Source: Thermotogaceae bacterium (GTDB lineage: Bacteria > Thermotogota > Thermotogae > Thermotogales > Thermotogaceae). Taken from it: DNA of 7,753 bases. Where the stretch lies: assembly GCA_021161105.1 (NCBI GenBank), contig JAGHBG010000194.1:1-7753 (forward strand). The letters are read 5' to 3'. Positions 1 to 7,734 of this stretch are shown here, one piece after another (the stretch's first letter is position 1; each line of letters begins with the position of its first letter). The notes below the pieces were generated by a model. It worked only from the letters and a program-made list of their open reading frames with translations. It ran no database searches and was not told where the DNA came from. The position numbers and the translations under genes are program-made.

Positions 1-1
1 A

Positions 2-2275
2 TACAATAAAGCATTGGCAGATGACAAAAAGAGAAATGTTGCCTTTGCCCTTGTGATTTTGCAACGCAGAATGGCATCAAGTACATATGCTTTACTTAAG
101 TCATTGGAAAGAAGGAAAGGAAAACTGGAAAGAATTGTAAAGGAAGGAGAAAAGCAAAAAGAATTATCTATTGATTTTGAATCCATAGAAGATCTCGAGG
201 AGAGAGAGAGATGGGAAAAGGAAAAAGAATGGGAAAGCATCAGTCTTGCCAAAGATCCTGAAGAACTTAAACAGGAAATAAAAATATTAGAAATGCTTAT
301 TGAAAAAGCTGAAGAAATCATTAAAAACGAAAGTGAAGTAAAACTTAGTGAATTGAGAAAGGCGATTGAAAAAGGTTTTGAAAAAATAAATGAGATGAAT
401 GGATATCCAAAGATTTTAATCTTCACTGAGTCAAAAGATACTCTTGAATATCTTGTCGAGAAGATTAAAAGATGGGGTTACAATGTTAATTCTATCCACG
501 GTGGCATGAATATAGATAAAAGGATTGAGGCAGAAAAGATGTTTAGAGATGAGACTAATATAATGGTTGCTACAGAAGCAGCAGGAGAAGGAATAAATCT
601 TCAATTTTGTCATATCATGATTAACTATGATATTCCCTGGAATCCGAATCGTTTAGAGCAGAGAATGGGAAGAATTCACAGATATGGGCAACAGAAGGAT
701 GTTTACATTTTCAATCTTGTGGCAGAAGATACAAGAGAAGGAAAAGTTCTCGTAAGGCTTTTTAATAAGCTGGAAGAGATAAGGAATAAACTTGGAAGCG
801 ATAGAGTTTTTGATGTTATAGGCGATGTATTTTATGAAAAGAATCTCTATCAATTAATTCTTGATGCAGTTACAAATGCGAAAACCATGGATGAAATTCT
901 AAAGGAGCTTGATATACAACCGGATGAAGAGTATGTCTCTAAAATTAAAGATTTTCTTGGAGAAACTCTTGCAACCCGTTTTATAGATTACAGTAAAATT
1001 AAAGAGATGGCTGAAAAAGCAAGAGAATACAGGCTTATACCAGAATATGTTGAAGAGTTTTTTAAACGAACTTTTGCAAAAGCAAAGGGGAAATTCAGAG
1101 AACTTAAAGGAGGTTTTATTGCCATAGATTCTATACCTTATGAAATAAGGAAAATCGCAGAAAGTGTAGATTTCAAAAATAGGTTTGGCTTTGTAATGCG
1201 AAGGTATGGAAAAGTAACTTTTGATAAGGATATTGCTTTCAAAACCCCTGAGGCAGAGTTCATATCTTTCGGACATCCTTTGCTGGAAGCACTTATAAAA
1301 TGGGTTATTGACAATTTTGGTGAGAGTGTAAAAAAAGGTTCAATTTTTAAAGATCCATCAGGAATTTATGATGGTTATATATGGTTTTACATAGGTGAAG
1401 TAAAGGATGGCAAGGGTGAAATTGCAGGCAGAAAAATAATAGCAATATATGATAATGGAAATGGGATGATAAAAAAAATAAATCCAGGAATTTTGTGGGA
1501 TTTTTCCCCCTCAGAAGAAAAAGTTGATGGTGTAGAGGTTGATGAACAAAAAATTCGTCCTTTTGTCATAGAGACTGTAGAAAAATACAAGGAAGAGATA
1601 AATGAAGAGAGAAGGAGACAGGCAAAGGTAAAGGGAAAATATGGGGTAAAATCGCTTGAATATCTCATTGGCGAGTTAGATGCTGAACTTTCTGAGCTCT
1701 ATGAAAGACAAGAGAGAGAAGAAAGGGTAAACCTTCCAATAAGGAATAAAGAGGAACAGAAAAAGAGATATGAAGAGGCAAAAAGAGCATTATCTGAAGA
1801 AATAAAACAGGAACAAAGTCTATCTTTATCCATGCCGGAACTGTTAACTGTTATCCGTGTTATCCCTGAAAATAGCGAGATGGTAGAAAGTGAGGAGATT
1901 GAAAGAATAGGCATGGAAATAGCTATGGAGTACGAAATAAAACATAGAAGAGAACCGAAAGATGTTTCAAAAGAGAATCTTGGTTTTGACATACGCTCAA
2001 AGGGGAATGATGAAGTTAGATACATAGAGGTGAAGGCAAGGGCGAGTGGAGGTGAAGTGGCTCTTACACAAAATGAGTGGTTTAAAGCTAAAAGATTCAA
2101 AGAACAATATTGGCTCTACATAGTGGCAAATGCAGCAACCAACCCTGCGCTGTACATTATAAATAATCCCATAGAAACTCTTAATGCTGAAGAAAGGGTT
2201 GAAACTGTAAGATTTATTATTTCTCCAGGGGAGTGGAGAAGCAAGAAAAAGGAGGTATGGAAAAATGAAAAATAA
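2..2275 (+). CDS. SNF2-family helicase with C-terminal DUF3883 domain (5' partial)
   Basis: Predicted ATP-dependent DNA translocase/helicase of a defence operon. The frame is open to the left edge, so the gene starts upstream; the in-frame TTG at base 14 is not a believable start because family-conserved sequence (QRRMASSTYALLKSLERR) already runs there. Numbering that TTG as residue 1, I see a charged probable coiled coil (about 35-125) and then the second RecA lobe: motif IV KILIFTE (133-139), HGG (162-164), motif V ATEAAGEGINL (186-196), motif VI QRMGRIHRYGQ (216-226). A middle region carries RFGFVMRRYGKVTF (from 390) and FGHPLLEAL (near 420), as in DrmD/HepA-like helicases. A second coiled coil spans about 524-603. 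The C-terminal DUF3883-like domain (about 627-720) has helix E635, GFDI with D659, and IEVKAR with E672/K674, a PD-(D/E)XK-like pattern suggesting nuclease activity (inferred). The first RecA lobe (Walker A, DEAH-type motif) lies outside the window. The next gene overlaps by 11 bases. DISARM drmD is the closest named relative I can suggest. Confidence 0.9.
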   Translation, partial: YNKALADDKKRNVAFALVILQRRMASSTYALLKSLERRKGKLERIVKEGEKQKELSIDFESIEDLEERERWEKEKEWESISLAKDPEELKQEIKILEMLIEKAEEIIKNESEVKLSELRKAIEKGFEKINEMNGYPKILIFTESKDTLEYLVEKIKRWGYNVNSIHGGMNIDKRIEAEKMFRDETNIMVATEAAGEGINLQFCHIMINYDIPWNPNRLEQRMGRIHRYGQQKDVYIFNLVAEDTREGKVLVRLFNKLEEIRNKLGSDRVFDVIGDVFYEKNLYQLILDAVTNAKTMDEILKELDIQPDEEYVSKIKDFLGETLATRFIDYSKIKEMAEKAREYRLIPEYVEEFFKRTFAKAKGKFRELKGGFIAIDSIPYEIRKIAESVDFKNRFGFVMRRYGKVTFDKDIAFKTPEAEFISFGHPLLEALIKWVIDNFGESVKKGSIFKDPSGIYDGYIWFYIGEVKDGKGEIAGRKIIAIYDNGNGMIKKINPGILWDFSPSEEKVDGVEVDEQKIRPFVIETVEKYKEEINEERRRQAKVKGKYGVKSLEYLIGELDAELSELYERQEREERVNLPIRNKEEQKKRYEEAKRALSEEIKQEQSLSLSMPELLTVIRVIPENSEMVESEEIERIGMEIAMEYEIKHRREPKDVSKENLGFDIRSKGNDEVRYIEVKARASGGEVALTQNEWFKAKRFKEQYWLYIVANAATNPALYIINNPIETLNAEERVETVRFIISPGEWRSKKKEVWKNEK
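2249..2256 (+). promoter_or_regulatory. Ribosome binding site for the methyltransferase gene
   Basis: AAGGAGGT is a full Shine-Dalgarno match inside the last codons of the helicase gene, 8 bases before the ATG at 2265. It decides the start: the nearer ATG at 2257 abuts the site and runs into a stop after two more codons. With the 11-base overlap this suggests coupled but independently primed translation. Confidence 0.85.
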
Positions 2276-4964
2276 AAGATACATAGAAGAGAGTTTCCCA
2301 GTAAAGGAAGTGAGCGAAATTTCTGCAAAAGAAAAAAATATAAGACACGGGCATATATCAACGCTTCATATATGGTGGGCTCGCCGACCTCTGGCTTCTT
2401 CAAGGACTACATCATATGCTGCTTTAATTCCATCGACGGAGAGTCCAGAAGAATGGGAGAAAAAGAGACAGTTTATAATTGAACTTTCAAAGTGGGAAAA
2501 TTCTTTAAACCATCACATAATAGAGAAAGCAAGAAAAGACATTTTAGAAGCAAATAATGGTAACCCCCCAAGGGTTTTAGACCCTTTTTCTGGCGGTGGG
2601 TCTATTCCTTTAGAAGCATTTAGACTTGGTTGTGAGGCTCATGCGGTTGAATACAACCCTGTCGCAAACCTTATTCTGAAATGCACACTTGAATATCCGC
2701 AGAAGTATAGAGAATTAAAAGAAGTGAATGATGAGAAAGAGCTTTTTAATAGCAAAATAATTAGTCCTTTGCTAGAAGATGTTAAAAGATGGGGAAGTTG
2801 GGTTTTAGAGGAAGCAAAAAAGGAAATTGGAAACTTTTATCCAGAAGATAAAGATGGTTCAATTCCTGTAGGTTATATCTGGGCAAGGACTATTCCTTGT
2901 CAAAATCCTTCCTGTGGAGCAGAGATTCCATTGATAAAACAGTTTTGGCTTGCTAAAAAGAAGAATAAAAAAGTAGCTTTTTTCCCATATTTAGAGGGAA
3001 AAGAAGTAAAATTTAAGATTGTTGGTAATGGATATGAAGAGATGCCAGGGGGGTTTGATCCCTCAAAAGGGACGGTATCCCGGGCAATAGCAACTTGCCC
3101 TGTGTGTGGATATACAGTTGAGGCAAATACAACAAGAAGACTTTTTAAAGATGGGAAAGCCGGTCAAAGACTTGTTGCTGTTGTTTTGCACAAAGAAGGA
3201 ATTACAGGCAAAACATATCGATTTGCAACCGAAGATGATATGAAAATATTTGAAGATGCGGAAAAATACTTTAAGGAAAAAAGGGAAAAATTAAAACAAG
3301 AGTGGGGGATTGACCCTGTGCCTGATGAAAAAATGAACGAAAATGATCCAACAACGGTTGCAGGTAGAGGGTATGGTTTCAAAAAATGGGGTGACCTTTT
3401 CAACTCCCGTCAGAAATTGGCTCTTATAACATTTACGGAAAAGGTAAGAAATGCTTACAAAAAGATGAGGGAAGAGGGTTATGACGAAGAGTATGCAAAG
3501 GCCGTTGTGAGTTATTTGGGATTAATATTAGATAAAACATCTTTTTACTGCAATAATATTGCTGCGTGGGTTCCTAGAGGAGAATATATGGGCAATGTTG
3601 CTTCTTTGCAAGCAATTTCCATGACTTTTGATTATATAGAGGTAAATATTTTTAGCAATAGTACAGGAGATATAGAGTCTGCTAAAAATTGGGTTATTCA
3701 TGTGCTTGATCATTTATCAAAAATCTCAAAATCTACAATACCAAAAGTTTTACAATCTTCTGCAACATCTCTTCCCTATCCGGATAATTTTTTTGATGCA
3801 GTATTTACTGATCCGCCCTATTATGACAATGTAAATTATGCAGAACTTTCAGATTTCTTTTATGTATGGCTCAAAAGGACTTTAGGAGATCTGTATCCAG
3901 AGCTTTTTATGACTCCTCTTACTCCCAAATCAAAAGAAATTGTTTCTAATCCTGTAAGGCATGGTACAAGCGAAAATGCAAAAAAGTTTTTCGAAGAAAT
4001 GCTTAAAAAATCTTTTAAAGAAATTTATAGGGTTTTAAAGCCAAACGGCATTGTAACTATAGTCTATACTCACAAATCCACCTCTGGCTGGGAAACACTC
4101 ATAAATTCTTTGCTTGAGTCAGGGCTTGTTCCAACTGCTTCATGGCCTATTGATACGGAGATGAAAAATAAAGTGAAGGCAAAAGGTACAGCTTCGCTTA
4201 TGTCCTCCATCTACTTTGTTTGTCGAAAATTGGCAAGAGAAGAGACAGGATGGTTAAACGAAGTAGAAGATGAGATAAAGAAATACGTTACAAAGAAACT
4301 TGATAGACTCTGGGAAGAGGGGATAAGCGGCGCAGATTACTTTATTTCAGCCATTGGTTCTGCGATAGAGGTTTTCGGTAAATACAAAAAGATAATGAAC
4401 TACGAAGGCAATGAAATAACCGCTGCCAATCTTTTAGAATATGTGCGTGTGATCGTAACTAATTATGCAATAAAACAGATTTTGCACAAGTCCATTTCAC
4501 TACAACTTTCTCCTCTCACACGGTTCTATGTTTTGTGGCGGTGGAGTTTAGGAGAAGCAAAGGCGCCTTTTGATGATGCAAAAAAGATGGCACAAAGTAT
4601 TGGGATAAATTTGGAACAAGAGTGGAATAAAGGGTTTATAAGAAAAGATAAACAGTTTATAAAGGTTTTGGGACCAAAGGATAGAAAAATTGATGAAATG
4701 GAGAATTCCAACGAGATGATAGATGTTCTTCATTCTGCTTTGCTTCTATGGAAGAGTGGTAATAGACAGAAAATTAAAGAGATACTTGTCAAAACAGGAT
4801 TTGGGAAAGATGATACTTTTTATAAGGTTGCTCAGGCAATTTCAGAGACACTTCTTCCTGATAGTGGAGAAAAAAAACTGCTTGATGGTTTTTTAAGCGG
4901 AAAAGATAAATTAATAGAGGATATTAGTAAAGATATGGGGAAACAAAGGAGGTTGTTTAAATGA
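2265..4964 (+). CDS. DUF1156-type DNA methyltransferase (probable N6-adenine)
   Basis: SAM-dependent DNA methyltransferase of 899 residues, expected to mark host DNA as self. The N-terminus is a DUF1156 signature: EESFPVKEVSEISAKEK (8-24), then HGHISTLHIWWARRPLASSR (28-47). SAM-binding motif I is DPFSGGGSIPLEAFRLG (106-122), followed by the acidic strand end AVEYNP (127-132). The catalytic motif IV is DPPYYDN (516-522), followed by YAELSDFFYVWLKR. A later segment (THKSTSGWETL, then ASWPIDTEM and SSIYFVCRK) is typical of this family. About 390 residues separate motifs I and IV and include two cysteine pairs, C212-x4-C217 and C278-x2-C281, which could form a zinc ribbon. The DPPY form and DUF1156 membership favour N6-adenine; N4-cytosine cannot be excluded. 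The reading frame is intact and of normal family length. It overlaps the helicase by 11 bases and the ATPase by 4. DISARM drmMI is the nearest named relative; I leave the symbol blank because the full locus is not visible. Confidence 0.93.
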   Translation: MKNKRYIEESFPVKEVSEISAKEKNIRHGHISTLHIWWARRPLASSRTTSYAALIPSTESPEEWEKKRQFIIELSKWENSLNHHIIEKARKDILEANNGNPPRVLDPFSGGGSIPLEAFRLGCEAHAVEYNPVANLILKCTLEYPQKYRELKEVNDEKELFNSKIISPLLEDVKRWGSWVLEEAKKEIGNFYPEDKDGSIPVGYIWARTIPCQNPSCGAEIPLIKQFWLAKKKNKKVAFFPYLEGKEVKFKIVGNGYEEMPGGFDPSKGTVSRAIATCPVCGYTVEANTTRRLFKDGKAGQRLVAVVLHKEGITGKTYRFATEDDMKIFEDAEKYFKEKREKLKQEWGIDPVPDEKMNENDPTTVAGRGYGFKKWGDLFNSRQKLALITFTEKVRNAYKKMREEGYDEEYAKAVVSYLGLILDKTSFYCNNIAAWVPRGEYMGNVASLQAISMTFDYIEVNIFSNSTGDIESAKNWVIHVLDHLSKISKSTIPKVLQSSATSLPYPDNFFDAVFTDPPYYDNVNYAELSDFFYVWLKRTLGDLYPELFMTPLTPKSKEIVSNPVRHGTSENAKKFFEEMLKKSFKEIYRVLKPNGIVTIVYTHKSTSGWETLINSLLESGLVPTASWPIDTEMKNKVKAKGTASLMSSIYFVCRKLAREETGWLNEVEDEIKKYVTKKLDRLWEEGISGADYFISAIGSAIEVFGKYKKIMNYEGNEITAANLLEYVRVIVTNYAIKQILHKSISLQLSPLTRFYVLWRWSLGEAKAPFDDAKKMAQSIGINLEQEWNKGFIRKDKQFIKVLGPKDRKIDEMENSNEMIDVLHSALLLWKSGNRQKIKEILVKTGFGKDDTFYKVAQAISETLLPDSGEKKLLDGFLSGKDKLIEDISKDMGKQRRLFK
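4945..4953 (+). promoter_or_regulatory. Ribosome binding site for the ATPase gene
   Basis: AAAGGAGGT lies in the last codons of the methyltransferase gene, 7 bases before the ATG at 4961. That ATG overlaps the methyltransferase stop as ATGA, a classic arrangement for translational coupling. The site supports 4961 over any internal start. Confidence 0.85.
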
Positions 4965-7507
4965 AGGCATTTACTCAAATAGCAAAACCACACGATGATA
5001 TTCTTGAAGGTCGTCTTACGATGGATGTTTTTGCAGCAGACCTCTGGCAGGTGGTAAATGAAAGAGCTCCGATGGATTATCAGGATAAAGATTTATTCTT
5101 CAGAAAAACCTATCCAACAAAAGGAATGAAAAATATTCTTGAAATAGCGAAAAACCGGCTTGAAGGGAAGAATGGTGATTCAGTTATTCAACTTCAAACC
5201 CCATTTGGTGGAGGTAAAACCCATACATTAATTGCTCTTTATCACAAAGCAAAGGAATGGAATATAAATGTTGTGGTTTTTGATGGAACAGCATTAAGCC
5301 CAGGAGAAGTAAAGCCGTGGGAAGAACTTGAGAGGCAGTTAACCGGTAAGATTGAAATTACGAAGGGAGTTATATCACCCGGCAAAGGGAAACTCATTGA
5401 CTTAATTTCAAAGAACTCGCCTGTGCTTATTCTGATGGACGAAGTCCTTGTATATACCACAAAAGCAGCAGGTATAAAAGTTGGAGATTCAAATCTTGCA
5501 TCCCAAACGCTTGCTTTTATGCAGGAAATCACAGGAGCTGTTTCCGCTGTTGAAAATGCTCTTCTTGTTATCACGCTACCCTCAAGTGTTTTAGAACACT
5601 ATGATGAAAACGCAGAAAAACTCTTTCAACAACTTCACAAAATAACTGGAAGAATGGAGAAAATCTATACCCCAGTAGAGGAGGACGAGATTGAGCATGT
5701 AATAAGAAAGAGACTTTTTCAAGGAATAGATAAAAGCAAAGCCAGGGAAGTGGTAAATGAATTTGTTGAATATGCGAAAAACGAAAGGCTTATTTCAGGC
5801 GATGAGGTAGGGAAATATAGGGAGAAATTTTTAAGGAGTTATCCATTTAAGCCTGAGGTGATTGATGTTTTGTACAAAAGATGGGGTTCTTTCCCAACTT
5901 TTCAGAGAACGAGGGGAGTTTTGAGATTGCTCTCCCTTTTGGTTCATGACCTTATAGATAAAAATATCCCATTTATCCGTCTTGGGGACTTCAATCTTAA
6001 TAATGATGAGATAAAAAGAGAACTCATAAAACACATAGGACAAGAATGGGACAGCATCATAGCTCAGGATATAACTTCAAATGATTCTGGGGCTAATAAA
6101 ATTGATGAAAACCTTGGTATCTCTTACAGACTGTACAAACTCGGGACTGTTATAAGCACAACAATTTTTATGCTATCTTTCTCAGGTAGAGGCGAAAGAG
6201 AAAGTAGTAGTATAAAAGAAATTAAGTTCACTTCATCACATCCTGATTTTTCTAGCACCGTGATAGATACAGCTATAAGCCAATTAAAGGAACGTTTATT
6301 TTATATATCAGATGAAGGGCTTTTCTTTACGAATCAGCCTAACTTGAATAGGATCTTGCTAATGAGAGAGGAAAATATAACACAAGATGCAATAATTGAA
6401 GAAGAAAAAAGTTTAATTGAAAGTAAAGTTTCTAAATCAAATTTCTCAATTTATATTTGGCCTAAATATCATAAGGATATTCCAGACACAAGAGAGTTAA
6501 AACTGGTTATTTTGAAGAATACAGAACCATATAAGGATTTCCTTGAAAAACATGGGGAGAATCCCAGAGTATATCGCAATACTTTAATATTTATCTGTGT
6601 AGATGGAAATCAGAAAGAAAGATTTTATGAGTTTATAAAAAAGATTCTTGCATTGAAATCTATTGAAGGAAATAAAAGCTTGAATCTGACTGACAATCAG
6701 AAGAAAGATATAAAAAGCAAAATAAGGTCGTATGAACAAAGAACTTATGAGGAGTTAAGGAAATATTATCGTAAGGTATTTGTTCCAGCAAGAAGAAATT
6801 TCAAAGAGATAGACCTTGGAGTTCCTACATTTGGAGAATCGTTTATTGATTCTGAGATATACAACAGATTGAGAAGTGATGGTGAAATTCTTGAAAGACT
6901 TTCTCCAAAGGTGATCAAGGAAAAATATCTATCTAATAAAGATTATGTTGAAACCAAGAAGTTACTGGAAGCTTTCTTGAAAACGCCAGGGGAGATGAGA
7001 ATATTATCTTTAGATGCTTTTAAATACAGTATAAAGGAAGGTGTTGAAAAAGGTATTTTTGGGCTTGGATACCTTGAAGACGGGAGCCCAAAGTGTAATA
7101 CTTTCAAAAGAAGTGTTCACCAAATGGGCGGGTCTATATATCCAGAGCTTTTAGATAATGAAATTATTATGAAATCTGAATTATGTGTAAAAGATATGCC
7201 AGAAGCAAAGGAAGGGATTGTCGATATATCTTCACAGGGGCCGATTGAAGAAACTTTAAAGACGAAAGAAGAAAAAGCTGCTTTTATAGAATACGGAAGA
7301 ATAAATCTTAAATTAAATGTTCCCAAAGGTCAAATGTCTAATATCGTAAGAATTGTAAACTACTTGAATGAATCATTTAACGAATGTAAAGTAAAAGTTG
7401 AGATAACTGCAAAAGACGGAAAAATCAAAGTTGCTGATTACGAAAACAAGATAGAAGAAACTCTAAAACAGGCTAATATTCTCGTTGAGGAAGAATATAA
7501 AGAATAA
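4961..7507 (+). CDS. DUF499-type AAA+ ATPase (COG1483-like)
   Basis: Cytoplasmic P-loop ATPase of 848 residues, proposed to be the motor or regulatory subunit of the module. The P-loop is TPFGGGKTH (80-88, K86/T87), a form characteristic of DUF499 in which the usual first glycine or alanine of the Walker A pattern is threonine. Walker B is VLILMDE (155-161, D160/E161). ALLVITLPSS (about residues 205-214) looks like a sensor-1 strand, and FPTFQRTRGVLRLL (311-324) carries R316 and R318, candidates for an arginine finger or sensor. The second half contains family-like stretches (IYIWPKYHKDIPDTRELKL, then NPRVYRNTLIFICVD) and ends in a small alpha/beta region (about 770-848). I see no signal peptide, membrane segment or nuclease motif. 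It starts in the methyltransferase stop codon and is the last gene of the visible operon. From memory, this family is related to BrxC/PglY of BREX and accompanies DUF1156 methylases and helicases in defence islands. The exact role is unknown. Confidence 0.9.
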   Translation: MKAFTQIAKPHDDILEGRLTMDVFAADLWQVVNERAPMDYQDKDLFFRKTYPTKGMKNILEIAKNRLEGKNGDSVIQLQTPFGGGKTHTLIALYHKAKEWNINVVVFDGTALSPGEVKPWEELERQLTGKIEITKGVISPGKGKLIDLISKNSPVLILMDEVLVYTTKAAGIKVGDSNLASQTLAFMQEITGAVSAVENALLVITLPSSVLEHYDENAEKLFQQLHKITGRMEKIYTPVEEDEIEHVIRKRLFQGIDKSKAREVVNEFVEYAKNERLISGDEVGKYREKFLRSYPFKPEVIDVLYKRWGSFPTFQRTRGVLRLLSLLVHDLIDKNIPFIRLGDFNLNNDEIKRELIKHIGQEWDSIIAQDITSNDSGANKIDENLGISYRLYKLGTVISTTIFMLSFSGRGERESSSIKEIKFTSSHPDFSSTVIDTAISQLKERLFYISDEGLFFTNQPNLNRILLMREENITQDAIIEEEKSLIESKVSKSNFSIYIWPKYHKDIPDTRELKLVILKNTEPYKDFLEKHGENPRVYRNTLIFICVDGNQKERFYEFIKKILALKSIEGNKSLNLTDNQKKDIKSKIRSYEQRTYEELRKYYRKVFVPARRNFKEIDLGVPTFGESFIDSEIYNRLRSDGEILERLSPKVIKEKYLSNKDYVETKKLLEAFLKTPGEMRILSLDAFKYSIKEGVEKGIFGLGYLEDGSPKCNTFKRSVHQMGGSIYPELLDNEIIMKSELCVKDMPEAKEGIVDISSQGPIEETLKTKEEKAAFIEYGRINLKLNVPKGQMSNIVRIVNYLNESFNECKVKVEITAKDGKIKVADYENKIEETLKQANILVEEEYKE

Positions 7508-7677
7508 AATTACTGCTTTGCTAAATAAAGGACATACAGATAATTTTTGCTTTTCGACTCTCTTGCAGAGCCAAAATCCCGCAAAGTGGAATTTCAAATA
7601 TCCCCGAAGGGTTAGTTAAGGGTGCGAGGTATAGATATACTTGGTACCTGTTTTGGAATTCGACTTATTTTAGCAAT
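7508..7677. other. Noncoding stretch after the operon, no gene found
   Basis: I find no open frame with a start and ribosome binding site here on either strand, and no strong intrinsic terminator after the ATPase stop. The only structure is a weak inverted repeat, AGGTA (7627-7631) with TACCT (7645-7649), followed by GTTTT, and a 4-base stem near 7560-7570. The stretch around 7561-7660 looks somewhat richer in G and C than the preceding gene. It could be an old repeat remnant or a 3' untranslated region. Confidence 0.5.
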
Positions 7678-7704
7678 GAGACCCTGAAAAAGTTCAGGGT
7701 GACA
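7678..7704 (-). repeat. REP-like hairpin, copy 1 (inverted orientation)
   Basis: An 8-base perfect stem, ACCCTGAA (7681-7688) and TTCAGGGT (7693-7700), encloses the loop AAAG and is flanked by GAG on the left and GACA on the right. Read on the minus strand it has the order TGTCA, arm, CTTTT, arm, TCTC, matching the layout of the second copy at 7735. No T-run follows, so it is better read as a dispersed palindromic repeat than as a terminator, although it could block 3' exonucleases at the end of the transcript. Confidence 0.65.
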
Positions 7705-7734
7705 GGAGATCTGTGCATACTGATCATTTGCCGG

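Noticed and set aside
14..16. TTG as the start of the helicase gene
   Set aside because: The frame stays open to base 2, family-conserved sequence begins at once, and the first helicase lobe is missing, so the true start is upstream of the window.
899..1276. Antisense open frame of 125 codons (and similar ones at 1387-1668, 1699-2100, 5242-5574)
   Set aside because: They lie opposite well-supported genes, have Phe/Ser/Ile-rich composition typical of the complement of a Lys/Glu-rich gene, and show no recognisable domain.
7627..7654. Intrinsic terminator from the AGGTA/TACCT stem plus GTTTT
   Set aside because: The stem is only 5 bases with a 13-base loop and the T-run is 4 bases, too weak to call.
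7681..7700. Rho-independent terminator
   Set aside because: The 8-base stem is good but GACAGG follows instead of a T-run; the shared layout with the hairpin at 7735 favours a dispersed repeat.
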